Shown here: positions 7,344 through 12,916 of the stretch, piece by piece | Layout: the number at the start of each line of letters is the position of its first letter | Position numbering within the stretch: position 1 is the stretch's first letter | From: a virus | DNA length: 21,546 nucleotides | IMG/VR virus record: IMGVR_UViG_3300017951_000167 | Location: 1-21,546 of that record | Strand: one strand, 5' to 3' | The notes under the pieces: generated by a model | Told to the model about the DNA's origin: nothing | The model's input: only the letters and a program-made list of their open reading frames with translations | The model's database searches: none | Translations under genes and position numbers: made by a program

Positions 7344-7530
7344 GAGTGGCGATTTCACGCACTGGCGCAACACTGCGCACGCGGGCGCGCGCGTAACTGA
7401 ACAAGCGTTCAATTGCAAGCACTTGACACTACATCTTGTGCCATTGCGCGAAACGCATAGCTCGATAACACGTTGCTTCGCGCAAACGCCTTATTTATAT
7501 GACTTATGCAAGAAATGGAATTTAACATAA
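7336..7530 (+). CDS. Doubtful small open frame in the terminase gap
   Basis: An open frame of 64 residues begins at ATG 7336, overlapping the small terminase stop by eight bases. The translation has many Cys, His and Thr residues in no recognised pattern. It runs through a 9-bp inverted repeat, and its codon choice does not resemble that of its neighbours. It may be a real translationally coupled peptide, but the stretch reads more like non-coding DNA. Confidence 0.25.
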   Translation: MSKSGDFTHWRNTAHAGARVTEQAFNCKHLTLHLVPLRETHSSITRCFAQTPYLYDLCKKWNLT

Positions 7531-7643
7531 TCGACATTATCGGAGTGACTTATGCGTCTCGCGCATATCTATGCCGAAAATCGCGTTTTGACCCCCCCCT
7601 TGAAACGGATCGGCCCCCGTCAAAAAAATTTCGGAGAACCCAC
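7344..7643. other. Terminase intergenic region; candidate packaging site
   Basis: This 300-base stretch between the terminase genes holds no convincing gene. It contains a perfect 9-bp inverted repeat, TTGCGCGAA (7444-7452) and TTCGCGCAA (7477-7485), and a run of eight C bases (7592-7599). It also has a 7-bp inverted repeat, TTTTGAC (7586-7592) and GTCAAAA (7619-7625), enclosing the C-tract and a second run of five C bases. Phage packaging sites often lie beside the small terminase gene, so a cos or pac site is plausible but unproven. The frame of the large subunit is open from 7506, so part of the region could be coding. Confidence 0.4.
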
Positions 7644-9053
7644 ATGACCAACGATAACCCGTTTTTGAAGCTGATGTCGCGCTACCGCGATGACCCAGTT
7701 GCCTTTGCCCGCGAGGTCATCGGCATCGAGCCTGACGAGTGGCAGATTGAGCTGCTGGACGCTGTCGCCGCGCCTGCGGTACGGCGTGTTTCTGTTCGAT
7801 CTGGCCACGGCGTCGGCAAGTCCACGGCGGTCGCGATGGCTGCGATTTGGCACGTGCTGATGCGCATCCCGAGCAAGACCGTTGTGACGGCGCCTACGTC
7901 ATCGCAGTTGTTTGACGCGTGTTTCGCGGAGATGAAGAACGTGGCCAAGCGGCTCAAGCCCCCGTTTAACAATTTGCTCGAGATCAAGAGTGACCGCATT
8001 GAGCTGAAGAGCCAGCCCGAGGCCACGTTTATTTCGTGCAGGACGTCGCGTGCGGAGCAGCCAGAGGCGCTTGCTGGCGTTCACAGCGAGAACGTGCTCC
8101 TGATTGCCGACGAGGCGTCTGGCGTGCCCAACGCGGTGTTCGAGGCTGCGTCTGGCTCGATGTCTGGCCACAATGCGACGACGATCCTGACGGGCAACCC
8201 CACGCGGAACACGGGTTTCTTTTACGACACGCACTCGCGGCTGAAGGATGACTGGTACACGATGCATGTGAGCTGCGTTGATAGCCCGCGCGTTGCGGAG
8301 GATTTCGTTGATGACATGAAGAAGCGTTACGGCGAGGACAGCCCTGCGTTTCATGTGCGTGTACTTGGCAACTTTCCCCCGAGCGAGGAGGACACGGTTA
8401 TTCCCGTGGCTCTGATTGACGCGGCGATGAATAACGATATTCGGATACACGAGGACACGACGGCGATTTGGGGTTTGGACGTTGCGCGTCAGGGCGGCGA
8501 TGCGAGCGTTCTGTGTAAGCGTCAGGGGCCTGTCGTGCATCCGTTGACTGTGTGGCGCAATCTCGACTTGATGCAGCTCACTGGAGCTGTGAAGGCGGAG
8601 TATGACGCGTTGCCGCCGTCCAAGCGGCCAGCGGAGATCATTGTTGACAGCAATGGCTTTGGCGCGGGTGTTCTGGATCGCTTGCGCGAGCTTGGCTTGC
8701 CAGCGCGTGGACTGAATGTCTCGGAGCGCGCGTTGTCGAAGGACACGTATTTGAATTTGCGCGCTGAGTTGTGGTTTAAGTGCAAGGCGTGGCTGGAGGG
8801 GCAGGACGTTAAGCTGCCGCGCGATGATTTGTTGTGGGCGGAGCTTGCGGCCCCGCGTTATCACTTTACGAGCGCTGGCAAGCTGCAGGTGGAGAGCAAG
8901 GACGCGATGAAGAAGCGTGGCGTTCCCTCGCCTGACCGCGCCGATGCTGTTTGCTTGGCACTGGCCAATGATCACACGACGATGGCGTTTGGAACGAGTT
9001 CGAGCGGCTCGTGGAGCCGCCCGTTGAAACGTAATATACGTGGGGTTGTTTAG
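7644..9053 (+). CDS. Terminase large subunit
   Basis: The protein has 469 residues from ATG 7644, with GGAG seven bases upstream; the frame is open back to 7506 but the added residues look non-coding. The ATPase part has Walker A SGHGVGKST (53-61), Walker B VLLIADEAS (151-159) and the coupling motif TGNP (183-186). The nuclease part has GLDVAR with Asp279, IIVDSNGFG with Asp335 and SPDRADAV with Asp431 and Asp434, the acidic triad of the RNase-H-like domain. It drives ATP-dependent DNA packaging through the portal and cuts the concatemer. All key residues are present. The gene ends four bases into the convergent leftward operon. Confidence 0.95.
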   Translation: MTNDNPFLKLMSRYRDDPVAFAREVIGIEPDEWQIELLDAVAAPAVRRVSVRSGHGVGKSTAVAMAAIWHVLMRIPSKTVVTAPTSSQLFDACFAEMKNVAKRLKPPFNNLLEIKSDRIELKSQPEATFISCRTSRAEQPEALAGVHSENVLLIADEASGVPNAVFEAASGSMSGHNATTILTGNPTRNTGFFYDTHSRLKDDWYTMHVSCVDSPRVAEDFVDDMKKRYGEDSPAFHVRVLGNFPPSEEDTVIPVALIDAAMNNDIRIHEDTTAIWGLDVARQGGDASVLCKRQGPVVHPLTVWRNLDLMQLTGAVKAEYDALPPSKRPAEIIVDSNGFGAGVLDRLRELGLPARGLNVSERALSKDTYLNLRAELWFKCKAWLEGQDVKLPRDDLLWAELAAPRYHFTSAGKLQVESKDAMKKRGVPSPDRADAVCLALANDHTTMAFGTSSSGSWSRPLKRNIRGVV

Positions 9054-9493
9054 GAGCGGTCGCGCGGTCCTCGGACTGCGTATCGCTTTTTGACTTGCTG
9101 GACGGCTTGGTGCGTCATACCCAGCTCTTTTGCGATGGCGCGGTTTGTGAAGCCTTCCTGTATCATCTCGATGGCGATTTGAATGTGCTTGCGTGCGCCT
9201 ATGCGTGACGAGATTGTGCCCACCGTGCCTTGATTGATCCCGAGGTGCTCGGCGATTTGCTTTTGCGTGTATCCTTCTTTCGTCATGCGTATGATTGCTG
9301 CGTGGCGTTCGGCTTTTACCTGCTTACCCTCGACTGACTTTTTCTTGTGATCCTCGGGGTGCGTGATTTGGCTGCCCCATTTTTTGCGGTAAACTTGTGT
9401 CTCTTGTTGCGCGACGGCTTTCATCAGCGCCCCGACTTCGTCTTGTGTTGGCGTGCGCCCGTTTTCTTCGACGAATTTTGTTATTGCGTTCAT
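9050..9493 (-). CDS. Protein with two tandem helix-turn-helix motifs
   Basis: The protein has 147 residues. Two similar HTH units follow each other. The first is at about 84-108 (YTQKQIAEHLGINQGTVGTI), the second at about 114-138 (FTNRAIAKELGMTHQAVQQV). Each has the AI/QIA helix, a glycine turn and a recognition helix, as in sigma-70 region 4 or resolvase-type HTH domains. The first 60 residues are helical and charged, without a recognised domain. Tandem HTHs suggest binding of a long or repeated DNA site, perhaps as a transcription regulator. It is the last gene of the leftward operon, coupled to the previous one by an ATGA overlap, and its stop overlaps the terminase stop by four bases. Confidence 0.8.
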   Translation of the reverse strand: MNAITKFVEENGRTPTQDEVGALMKAVAQQETQVYRKKWGSQITHPEDHKKKSVEGKQVKAERHAAIIRMTKEGYTQKQIAEHLGINQGTVGTISSRIGARKHIQIAIEMIQEGFTNRAIAKELGMTHQAVQQVKKRYAVRGPRDRS

Positions 9494-9684
9494 ATGTGAT
9501 ATCCTTCCTCTCTGCGATTATTTACGAACTTCTTTAGATCGTCTTTGGCGTACCAGTAGCGATTACCTGCGGACGGTGACGCGTCTTTTTTTGTCCACGC
9601 CTCCATCCAGAAGTCGACCTGTTGTTTTAGAAACCTGTACTCCGCCTCTAGCGCGGGCGGTAGACCTTTTTTTGCGCTCGACAA
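9490..9684 (-). CDS. Small protein starting at TTG, overlapping a zinc-ribbon gene
   Basis: The protein has 64 residues. The frame is open further upstream, but those residues look like a shadow of the zinc-ribbon gene. I place the start at TTG 9684 because AAAGGAGG lies five bases before it. The sequence is well formed: PALEAEYRFLKQQVDFWMEA followed by WTKKD and NRYWYAKDDLKKFVNNRR, helical and rich in aromatics. The family is not recognised. It shares about 122 bases with the zinc-ribbon gene in another frame. A run of seven A at its start could allow a +1 frameshift that fuses the two. The stop overlaps the tandem-HTH start (ATGA). Confidence 0.6.
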   Translation of the reverse strand: MSSAKKGLPPALEAEYRFLKQQVDFWMEAWTKKDASPSAGNRYWYAKDDLKKFVNNRREEGYHI

Positions 9685-9799
9685 TGTTGCCTCCTTTGTT
9701 GATGAATTTGTCGATCCAGCACGGCGCGCAGTGGTGGACGTAATTGTCCACCGTGACCGAAGTTGCGCCGCACTCACAGCATACATTATTTGTTTTCAA
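9563..9799 (-). CDS. Small zinc-ribbon protein
   Basis: The protein has 78 residues from a TTG start at 9799; no ATG is available in this frame. Cys7-x2-Cys10 and Cys24-x2-Cys27 make a complete four-cysteine zinc ribbon in the first 30 residues, followed by WIDKFINKGG. From about residue 44 the sequence becomes Arg/Gly-rich and irregular. This is where the next gene reads well in another frame, so the real product may end or shift near 9680. It may bind nucleic acid or a host protein. It is part of the coupled leftward operon, and the previous gene ends 14 bases after this start. Confidence 0.55.
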   Translation of the reverse strand: MKTNNVCCECGATSVTVDNYVHHCAPCWIDKFINKGGNIVERKKRSTARARGGVQVSKTTGRLLDGGVDKKRRVTVRR

Positions 9800-9947
9800 C
9801 TTTCACTTTCCTCTTCATTGCTTTTGCCGCTCTTCTGGCGTTTCTGTTTACTGGCTTTGGCATCTCGTCATGCGCGACGCGTACCTTCTTTGTCGTATTG
9901 CGCGACCTGCTCGAGGAGATCGGGCCGTGGAACTTTGCTCTGCTCAT
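9786..9947 (-). CDS. Tiny basic protein
   Basis: The protein has 53 residues from ATG 9947, which overlaps the stop of the upstream gene as ATGA. It is strongly basic: the C-terminal half is almost all Arg, Lys and Ala (RNARRAAKAMKRKVKVENK). No motif is recognised; a nucleic-acid-binding or RNA-polymerase-directed peptide is possible. The precise stop/start coupling and the overlap with the next gene (14 bases) support a real gene, although it is short. Confidence 0.55.
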   Translation of the reverse strand: MSRAKFHGPISSSRSRNTTKKVRVAHDEMPKPVNRNARRAAKAMKRKVKVENK

Positions 9948-10591
9948 TTATCTTTCCCCACGAGCTTGCGGATTTCCGCGTGTATGTCGTTGATCTCCTT
10001 GAGCTGGAGCTGCAACTGCGTGACAGCGAGGCTGATGTCTGACGCGCGTTTCTCGGCGTCCTCGAGCCATGTGCGCGCCTCTCCCAGCGCTTTGGCTTCA
10101 GCCTCGTTTTCGTCGCTGTCGCCGTACATGTCGACGCGGATTTCTTTGACCCAGCCCCACATGACGCCGTTGCCCAGCTCCTCGGCGACCGTCTTGTCGC
10201 TATTTAAGCCTTTGTAGTGGCCCTTTTCGATGTCGTACACTGTGTCGAGCATGCCGATGATCTCGCGCTTTTGTTCGCGCGTTGGCTTTCGGATTTCCTC
10301 TACGTTCGTGTTGCACTTCTTCACTTCTACTGCGCTTGACTTCATTTTATTGATTTCCTTCTCTACGCATTTATCGCATTTGCACGCGTGCTTTGTGACG
10401 CGCCAGCCTTGTTTTTTGAGCTGCTGTTGCAGCGACGCTAAGTTGCTGATCTTTAGCCCGCGTACGGTGCCTGACACGCCGCGCGTGCGTTCTGTTGAAA
10501 GGCGAGCACTAAGCTCGACCGTTTCTTTGCAGTGGTCGCATGACGCCTCCACATATTTCTTTCGAGAGTTTTCGCGTATCTCAAACCCCAT
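9944..10591 (-). CDS. Zinc-binding phage protein of unknown function
   Basis: The protein has 215 residues. The N-terminus has CDHCKE at about 18-23, and CKCDKC at about 70-75 supplies a second cysteine pair, together a likely zinc site. Residues about 100-155 form a compact segment (REQKREIIGMLDTVYDIEKG, then YKGLNSDKTVAEELG and WGWVKEIR) that looks like a DNA-binding domain of the kind used to scan for a cognate site. The C-terminal 50 residues are a coiled coil. From memory, proteins of this layout occur in marine phages without known role. The start overlaps the preceding gene by 11 bases and the end overlaps the next by four. Confidence 0.75.
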   Translation of the reverse strand: MGFEIRENSRKKYVEASCDHCKETVELSARLSTERTRGVSGTVRGLKISNLASLQQQLKKQGWRVTKHACKCDKCVEKEINKMKSSAVEVKKCNTNVEEIRKPTREQKREIIGMLDTVYDIEKGHYKGLNSDKTVAEELGNGVMWGWVKEIRVDMYGDSDENEAEAKALGEARTWLEDAEKRASDISLAVTQLQLQLKEINDIHAEIRKLVGKDK

Positions 10592-10829
10592 CTGTCACCT
10601 CCTTTAGCTTTTTCTCGACCTCCGCCAGCTCGGTTTTGTAGCGCTCGACGAGCATCATGTAGTGGGCGATGTCCGCCGACACGGAGCCGTTGCGCACGCC
10701 TGTGTTCTGCGTCTGGATTGTGTTGATGCGACGTTCGTTGCGCTCGATCAGGCTATTGAGCTGACCGACTTGGAATTGTAGCGACACCTCGTCGATGGCG
10801 TCGTTTAGTGTTGGTTCGTTGGTTTTCAT
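10581..10829 (-). CDS. Small coiled-coil protein
   Basis: The protein has 82 residues, starting at ATG 10829 in an ATGA overlap with the zinc-finger gene. Nearly the whole length is helical with heptad hydrophobics (QLNSLIERNERRINTIQTQN and MMLVERYKTELAEVEKKLKE), indicating a dimeric or trimeric coiled coil. No family is recognised. It could be a partner of the 215-residue protein that follows, whose C-terminus is also coiled coil; that is inference. Confidence 0.7.
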   Translation of the reverse strand: MKTNEPTLNDAIDEVSLQFQVGQLNSLIERNERRINTIQTQNTGVRNGSVSADIAHYMMLVERYKTELAEVEKKLKEVTDGV

Positions 10830-11077
10830 TTTGTGTTTTCTCCCTCTGCAACTGCTTCAGCATACGTGATTGCGCATTTGTCTGAGCAGAAATAGTCATG
10901 CTTATGCTTGTAACTTTCGCCATCCCAAAGCGATGCTCTGTAATTACCATTCCAGCTATCTGACCAAACAACCTGCATATTTCCGTTATAAGGCTCATTG
11001 TTAGAATAATTCGTTATGTCTTTTCTGGGGCTTTTGCCGCAGTATTCACACGGTCTTTTATACTTCCATATTTTCAA
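10826..11077 (-). CDS. Small zinc-finger (TRASH-like) protein
   Basis: The protein has 83 residues. I place the start at TTG 11077, which overlaps an upstream stop as TTGA and has GAGGAG eight bases before it; a GTG at 11113 would add 12 residues. Cys10-x2-Cys13 near the N-terminus and FCSDKCA near the C-terminus give a CxxC...CxxxC set, as in TRASH/MYM-type treble-clef fingers. The middle is rich in Trp, Tyr and Asn. It likely binds zinc, and the partner is unknown. The stop is coupled to the coiled-coil gene by ATGA. Confidence 0.7.
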   Translation of the reverse strand: MKIWKYKRPCEYCGKSPRKDITNYSNNEPYNGNMQVVWSDSWNGNYRASLWDGESYKHKHDYFCSDKCAITYAEAVAEGENTK

Positions 11078-11169
11078 AACGGGCACTCCTCTTCTGGTGT
11101 TTCGGGTCGCCACACAACATCACAGTTGTGCAGCGCTTTGATGAAGTCGACTAGGTTACGAGGCCACAC
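11074..11169 (-). CDS. Possible 31-residue peptide
   Basis: A short frame from GTG 11169 (or TTG 11178) ends at a TGA that overlaps the TTG start of the zinc-finger gene. The translation, with NLVDFIKALHNCDVVWRPET and a final ECPF, looks protein-like: amphipathic helix, Trp and an acidic end. No clear ribosome-binding site precedes it. The stop/start coupling, which matches the rest of this operon, is the main support. It may instead be the tail of the upstream gene reached by a frameshift. Confidence 0.35.
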   Translation of the reverse strand: MWPRNLVDFIKALHNCDVVWRPETPEEECPF

Positions 11170-11563
11170 GGTCGGCAAGCTCGTCGACGCGGTTCATGTA
11201 CACGGCCAGAGCGACGCTAAGGTCTTTGATGGGCGCGCGCTCTGCGCATTCGCGGATCGTCTGCCACGCGTGCGCTTTTTGTGGCGCTTGCACCATGTGC
11301 GCGCCGCCATCGGCATCGCGCTCAATCTTCCAGCGCTGGGGCTGGTCGATGTTAAAAACGGTCGGATCGACGTTCTCGACTGTGTTGCCGACTACTGCGT
11401 TTGCGATGCCGTGCTGAGCGCCGACCGCGTTAGTGTTGAGGAAGTTGATCAGCTCCTGCTTGGACGTTGGCACCTCGTGCTCGATCCAGTCTTTGCCCCA
11501 CGCCTTGCGGGCGTCCGCTTGTGTGCCAGCCCATCCGCCTTTTCTGTTAGTGTATAGTTTCAT
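11156..11563 (-). CDS. Hypothetical leftward-operon protein
   Basis: The protein has 135 residues from ATG 11563, with GGGAGG ten bases upstream; a TTG at 11626 would give 156 residues. The N-terminus (MKLYTNRKGGWAGTQADAR) is followed by a mixed domain with KDWIEHEVPTSKQELINFLN. The C-terminal half holds HAWQTIRECAERAPI and a final helix. No motif of a known family is visible. A stem-loop with a TTCG loop lies just upstream of the start and may affect translation or mRNA stability. It is the second gene of the leftward operon. Confidence 0.7.
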   Translation of the reverse strand: MKLYTNRKGGWAGTQADARKAWGKDWIEHEVPTSKQELINFLNTNAVGAQHGIANAVVGNTVENVDPTVFNIDQPQRWKIERDADGGAHMVQAPQKAHAWQTIRECAERAPIKDLSVALAVYMNRVDELADRVAS

Positions 11564-11592
11564 GTTATATGCGCCTCCCAGCGCGCTGTTGT

Positions 11593-11608
11593 GGGCGCCG
11601 AAGCGCCC
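11593..11608 (-). promoter_or_regulatory. UUCG stem-loop before the 135-residue gene
   Basis: On the minus strand GGGCGC and GCGCCC form a perfect six-pair stem closed by a TTCG tetraloop of the very stable cUUCGg type. It lies between the stop of the 51-residue gene and the likely start at 11563. No T-tract follows, so it is more likely an mRNA-stabilising or translation-modulating hairpin than a terminator. Confidence 0.45.
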
Positions 11609-11615
11609 GTTGAGA

Positions 11616-11771
11616 TTAACCTGCAAAATTTACGGAGCGAACTTCATAACCTCGTTCGCGCATAATTTTAGCTGCTTGTGTGCGATTGAATGCGCTGACG
11701 TATTCGTATGTCACAACATATTTCCCGTCTTGGTTCGTGAATGCGATTTCTACATCATAAGAGCGTGTCAT
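11616..11771 (-). CDS. 51-residue protein, first gene of the leftward operon
   Basis: A 51-residue frame starts at ATG 11771 with a perfect GGAGG ribosome-binding site eight bases upstream. The sequence MTRSYDVEIAFTNQDGKYVV then TYEYVSAFNRTQAAKIMRER and YEVRSVNF suggests a small beta-alpha-beta fold with two strands, a helix and a last strand. No family is recognised. It is the promoter-proximal gene of the leftward module, and the 17-bp site C lies 36 bases upstream of its start, so it would be among the first products made. Confidence 0.7.
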   Translation of the reverse strand: MTRSYDVEIAFTNQDGKYVVTYEYVSAFNRTQAAKIMRERGYEVRSVNFAG

Positions 11772-11806
11772 TTGTTAATCCTCCGTTACTCATATGAAGT
11801 ATATAT

Positions 11807-11823
11807 GTTAACTACGCGCTAAC
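11807..11823 (-). promoter_or_regulatory. 17-bp CtrA-like site before the leftward operon (site C)
   Basis: The plus strand reads GTTAACTACGCGCTAAC, and the minus strand GTTAGCGCGTAGTTAAC matches site A at 13 of 17 positions. It holds TTAA, seven bases, then CTAAC on the plus strand, one base from the CtrA consensus. It sits between the leftward gene starting at 11771 and the rightward genes starting at 12008. Confidence 0.5.
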
Positions 11824-11871
11824 ATCAACCCCTGTTTGCGAAATAATTCATTTTCTGGTAATTTTTTTACA

Positions 11872-11959
11872 TGCGGCGTTCCTTCCCGCTCTGGCCGCAA
11901 GAGCTTAAACACCAGCTCCCCCGCGTGCGATTACTCCCAGCGCACGCGGGGTTTATTTT
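11872..11959 (+). ncRNA. Candidate small RNA or leader ending at a terminator
   Basis: Three stem-loops follow each other in the non-coding gap. They are TGCGGC/GCCGCA (11872-11877 with 11894-11899), GAGCT/AGCTC (11901-11905 with 11914-11918) and the 11-bp terminator stem. A possible promoter precedes them: TTGCGA at 11835-11840, a 17-base spacer, then TAATTT at 11858-11863. The transcript would be about 90-100 bases. No rightward gene lies immediately upstream to need this terminator. It could be a free small RNA, an attenuated leader for the gene at 12008, or a block to read-through from the terminase genes. Confidence 0.35.
11919..11959 (+). terminator. Strong rightward Rho-independent terminator
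   Basis: CCCCGCGTGCG (11919-11929) and CGCACGCGGGG (11941-11951) form a perfect 11-bp stem with an 11-base loop, followed directly by TTTATTTT. There is no T-tract on the other strand, so it acts rightward only. It is the strongest terminator in the window. Confidence 0.85.
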
Positions 11960-12007
11960 GCACGTAAATGCTGTATTATAGCCAATAACACGCACAAGGA
12001 GAGCGAT

Positions 12008-12181
12008 ATGCCGAAAAAGGGCTTGTACGCTAATATTCACGCTAAACGTGAGCGCATTAAGGCGGGTAGCGGTGAAAAGATGCGCAAGGCTGGAAGTAAA
12101 GGCGCGCCGACTGCCAAGGCGTTTAAAGCGGCGGCTAAAACCGCTAAGAAGAAAAAAACGAAGAAGAAGGCGAAGAAGTAA
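12008..12181 (+). CDS. Small Lys-rich phage protein
   Basis: The protein has 57 residues from ATG 12008, with AAGGAG nine bases upstream. It begins MPKKGLYANIHAKRERIKAG, continues GEKMRKAGSKGAP, and ends in an almost pure Lys/Ala tail. From memory, the NIHAKR and GEKMRKxGSKGAP segments recur in many marine podoviruses and myoviruses, usually near the portal or capsid genes, with unknown function. The charge suggests DNA or RNA contact, for example as an internal virion protein. The stop overlaps the next start by one base (TAATG). Confidence 0.75.
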   Translation: MPKKGLYANIHAKRERIKAGSGEKMRKAGSKGAPTAKAFKAAAKTAKKKKTKKKAKK

Positions 12182-12285
12182 TGTCAGCTACAACGACCAC
12201 GCGTTTACCGTGCAAGGGTTGTCCTACACCTAAAGCATGCAAGGCGGCGGGTGTTTGCTTGCAAAGATTGAAAAAGTCTATGTGA
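12181..12285 (+). CDS. 34-residue cysteine-rich peptide
   Basis: This short frame starts at ATG 12181 (TAATG overlap) and stops with TGATG into the next gene. It has four cysteines: Cys11-x2-Cys14-x5-Cys20-x5-Cys26, as in LPCKGCPTPKACKAAGVC. That is enough for a small zinc knuckle or disulfide knot. Its place between two overlapping genes of a gene run with no gaps supports translation. No family is recognised. Confidence 0.55.
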   Translation: MSATTTTRLPCKGCPTPKACKAAGVCLQRLKKSM

Positions 12286-12506
12286 TGCCACGTAAGAAGA
12301 CGCCAGCACGCGTAAAATACGCAAACGGTACGACGTACAAGGATAGCAAGGGGCGTACGCATAAACGTACGTCTGCGAAGGGTACGAAGCGCGGCGACGC
12401 GTATTGCGCGCGTTCCAGCGGGCAGAAGCAGACCGAGAAGGTTAAGGTGCGCCGCAAGGCGTGGGGATGCAGGGGCAAGAAATCCGTGAGATCAGGTGGT
12501 AAGTAA
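12285..12506 (+). CDS. Small basic protein with CARS and RRKAWGC motifs
   Basis: The protein has 73 residues from ATG 12285, which overlaps the previous stop as TGATG; the frame is open upstream but that part overlaps the cysteine-rich peptide. It is strongly basic. A beta-like segment ARVKYANGTTYKDSKGRTHK is followed by DAYCARSSGQKQ and KVKVRRKAWGCRGKKS, with two conserved-looking cysteines. From memory, similar short proteins accompany structural genes of marine phages, without known function. The stop overlaps the next gene by one base. Confidence 0.65.
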   Translation: MPRKKTPARVKYANGTTYKDSKGRTHKRTSAKGTKRGDAYCARSSGQKQTEKVKVRRKAWGCRGKKSVRSGGK

Positions 12507-12916
12507 TGGACTATCGTGACCTATATGTCCGAATGACTGGCGATGAGCGCAATGCCTATCTTCCCCGCGAGGACGATGTCGAGGGGCACATGTACTCCGA
12601 CGAAACCATACAGCGCGCCGTGGAGACGTTATCTGACATCGAAGATGACGAACAGCTTAGGTACGCAATCAGCTCTATGATTGAATACGGACCCCGCCAA
12701 GGCGCGACAATGGGTATGCAATACCCGATGACCATGGAGGCTGGAGAAAATGCTGCTCGAGGCTTAATCGACGAATACGTGAAAAGTCCGACGCGCAGCG
12801 AGCAAATTAGCAACGCTGCTCAAGGTATCTTGGCCCCGTTTAACCCACGACTTGCGCCCGCGACACGTCTTGGTGTCGCCAAGGGATTGCTGCGCTACAT
12901 GATGGAAAGAGAATAA
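12506..12916 (+). CDS. Hypothetical 136-residue acidic protein
   Basis: The protein has 136 residues, starting in a TAATG overlap with the basic protein and ending the same way with the 585-residue gene. The N-terminal 75 residues are acidic and helical (DVEGHMYSDETIQRAVETLS, IEDDEQLRYAISSMIEYG). The rest contains Gly-rich and Pro-rich turns (APFNPRLAPATRLG). I recognise no domain. The fixed spacing with the next gene suggests that the two products act together. Confidence 0.7.
   Translation: MDYRDLYVRMTGDERNAYLPREDDVEGHMYSDETIQRAVETLSDIEDDEQLRYAISSMIEYGPRQGATMGMQYPMTMEAGENAARGLIDEYVKSPTRSEQISNAAQGILAPFNPRLAPATRLGVAKGLLRYMMERE

Noticed and set aside
7899-8975. Minus-strand frame of 358 residues across the large terminase gene
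   Set aside because: The terminase frame has all ATPase and nuclease motifs; the opposite frame has no domain and odd composition.
9004-9020. GCGGCTC/GAGCCGC hairpin near the end of the large terminase gene as a terminator
   Set aside because: The seven-pair stem lies inside the coding sequence and has no T-tract on either strand.
11775-11790. TTAA-N7-TTAC resembling a fifth 17-bp site
   Set aside because: It covers the ribosome-binding site of the 51-residue gene (GGAGG on the minus strand), which explains the sequence; the outer bases do not fit the shared pattern.
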